DNA of 64,000 nucleotides from an uncultured Sphingomonadaceae bacterium. Lineage in GTDB: Bacteria > Pseudomonadota > Alphaproteobacteria > Sphingomonadales > Sphingomonadaceae. Below the pieces are notes generated by a model, which saw only the letters and a list, made by a program, of their open reading frames with translations, ran no database searches and was not told where the DNA came from. Where the stretch lies: the NCBI GenBank assembly GCA_913060895.1, contig CAJXSN010000009.1, positions 49,376 to 113,375 of the forward strand, given 5' to 3'. Every line of letters starts with the position of its first letter. Position 1 is the first letter of the stretch. Below, one piece after another: positions 63,572-64,000 of the stretch. The translations under genes were made by a program, and so were the position numbers.

Positions 63572-63972
63572 ATGAGCAGCGGCGGCAGCTTCCTGACCAA
63601 GCGCAGACGCCCGAGCGTGCCTGTCCTGATTGGTATCGTTCTGCTTCATATTGCGCTTTTTTATGGCTTGCTGCGTGCTTTTGCGCCCGATTTCACTGCG
63701 GGAGTGGAGGAAACAGTGACCGAGGCGTTCACCGTCACGATCACTGCGCCGATTGAGGAGCCGGAAACGCCGGACCCCCAGCCGGAGCCTGACGAGGGTG
63801 CTCAGGGTGGCGCGGGGCGCGAGGCTGTGCCGCAACCGAAGGCAGAGCCTACACCGCGCATTCGTACCCGCGAAGATCCCCCGGCACCGCGCGCGACCTC
63901 TACCGGAACAGCGCGGACCAGCGGGGCCACAGATAGCGGCGAAGGCACGGGCGCGGCCGGGCTGGGTGAAGG
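63572..63972 (+). CDS. TonB-family energy transducer, 3'-truncated by contig end
   Basis: Start of a TonB-like protein (about 133 genomic codons). A short basic N-terminus (KRRR) precedes a membrane anchor (VPVLIGIVLLHIALFYGLL, about residues 16-36) and a Pro/Glu-rich periplasmic spacer (EEPETPDPQPEPDEGAQGG...). The C-terminal receptor-contact domain is missing because the contig stops. The sequence after 63972 is adapter and must not be translated. Immediately downstream of an Oar-like receptor, so the pair probably functions together. Confidence 0.82.
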
Positions 63973-64000
63973 CTGTCTCTTATACACATCTGACGCTGCC
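63973..64000 (+). other. Nextera transposase adapter (sequencing artefact)
   Basis: The last 28 bases begin with the exact 19-base Tn5 mosaic end CTGTCTCTTATACACATCT and continue GACGCTGCC, matching the Nextera read-1 transposase adapter on the reverse strand. It is not genomic sequence and marks a contig end. In the tonB frame it encodes CLLYTSDAA, and on the other strand an open frame beginning MYKRQ, both recurrent artefact peptides in databases. Confidence 0.98.

Noticed and set aside
63802..63987. Minus-strand open frame starting MYKRQ at the right edge
   Set aside because: Its start is encoded by the Nextera mosaic end, and the rest is antisense to tonB.

Overview
The window looks like part of a draft chromosome from an alphaproteobacterium of the order Sphingomonadales, most likely an Erythrobacteraceae-type marine bacterium. 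Supporting signs are three very large TonB-dependent receptors, an imuA-imuB-dnaE2 mutagenesis cassette behind a GAAC-N7-GAAC LexA box (the alphaproteobacterial form), the ftsE-ftsX, hisC/metX-metW and hflK-hflC-degP neighbourhoods, and GTGA/ATGA stop-start overlaps throughout. The genus is inference. The right end is not genome: the last 28 bases are a Nextera transposase adapter.

Layout. 1-4.8 kb (minus strand): a virB-type type IV secretion operon (virB1, B2, B3, B4, B6) running off the left edge. 5.0-9.9 kb: a small TPR-like secreted protein, divergent from a beta-helix lipoprotein and a TonB-dependent receptor. The shared intergenic region carries tandem 11-bp-register Pho-box-like repeats, so this looks like a phosphate-starvation uptake locus. 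9.9-10.4 kb: a decayed IS3-family transposase. 10.5-15.6 kb (minus): a three-subunit molybdenum hydroxylase (paoABC type) with its XdhC and MobA-like maturation factors. 15.8-21.4 kb (minus): dnaE2-imuB-imuA with an SOS box. 21.6-25.4 kb (minus): a TonB-dependent receptor translationally coupled to a beta-propeller phytase.

25.9-33.4 kb: tRNA-Leu(GAG), a zinc-ribbon/DUF3426 protein, the overlapping ftsE-ftsX-ydcF-plsC operon, then hisC divergent from metX-metW. 33.5-37.4 kb (minus): a glutathione-dependent formaldehyde oxidation operon (aldehyde dehydrogenase, class III alcohol dehydrogenase, a glyoxalase-like protein, S-formylglutathione hydrolase). 37.5-42.0 kb: two small secreted proteins, a glutathione S-transferase, msrB and a class A penicillin-binding protein. 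A two-way terminator separates the last from the minus-strand hflK-hflC-degP envelope-proteolysis operon. 45.9-51.9 kb: mrp (Fe-S carrier), a Tat-exported solitary molybdenum hydroxylase, hemH, a cytochrome P450 behind a palindromic operator, and a tiny convergent SDHAF4-family gene. 51.9-59.6 kb: rsmB-like methyltransferase, msrA, a secreted methyltransferase-like protein, aguB, folK, tRNA-Lys(TTT), a YhhQ-type transporter, a NupC-type nucleoside transporter and a 2-oxoglutarate/Fe(II) oxygenase. 59.9-64.0 kb: an Oar-like TonB-dependent receptor followed by a tonB gene cut off by the contig end.

Two themes link separate parts. Phosphorus acquisition is served by the Pho-box locus and by the phytase/receptor pair, with a TonB-type energiser at the far end. 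Redox and aldehyde handling is served by two molybdenum hydroxylases, formaldehyde oxidation, MsrA/MsrB and a GST. Three protein-coding genes (virB6, the SDHAF4 gene, partial tonB) are easy to miss because they have a GTG start, are very short, or lack a stop.
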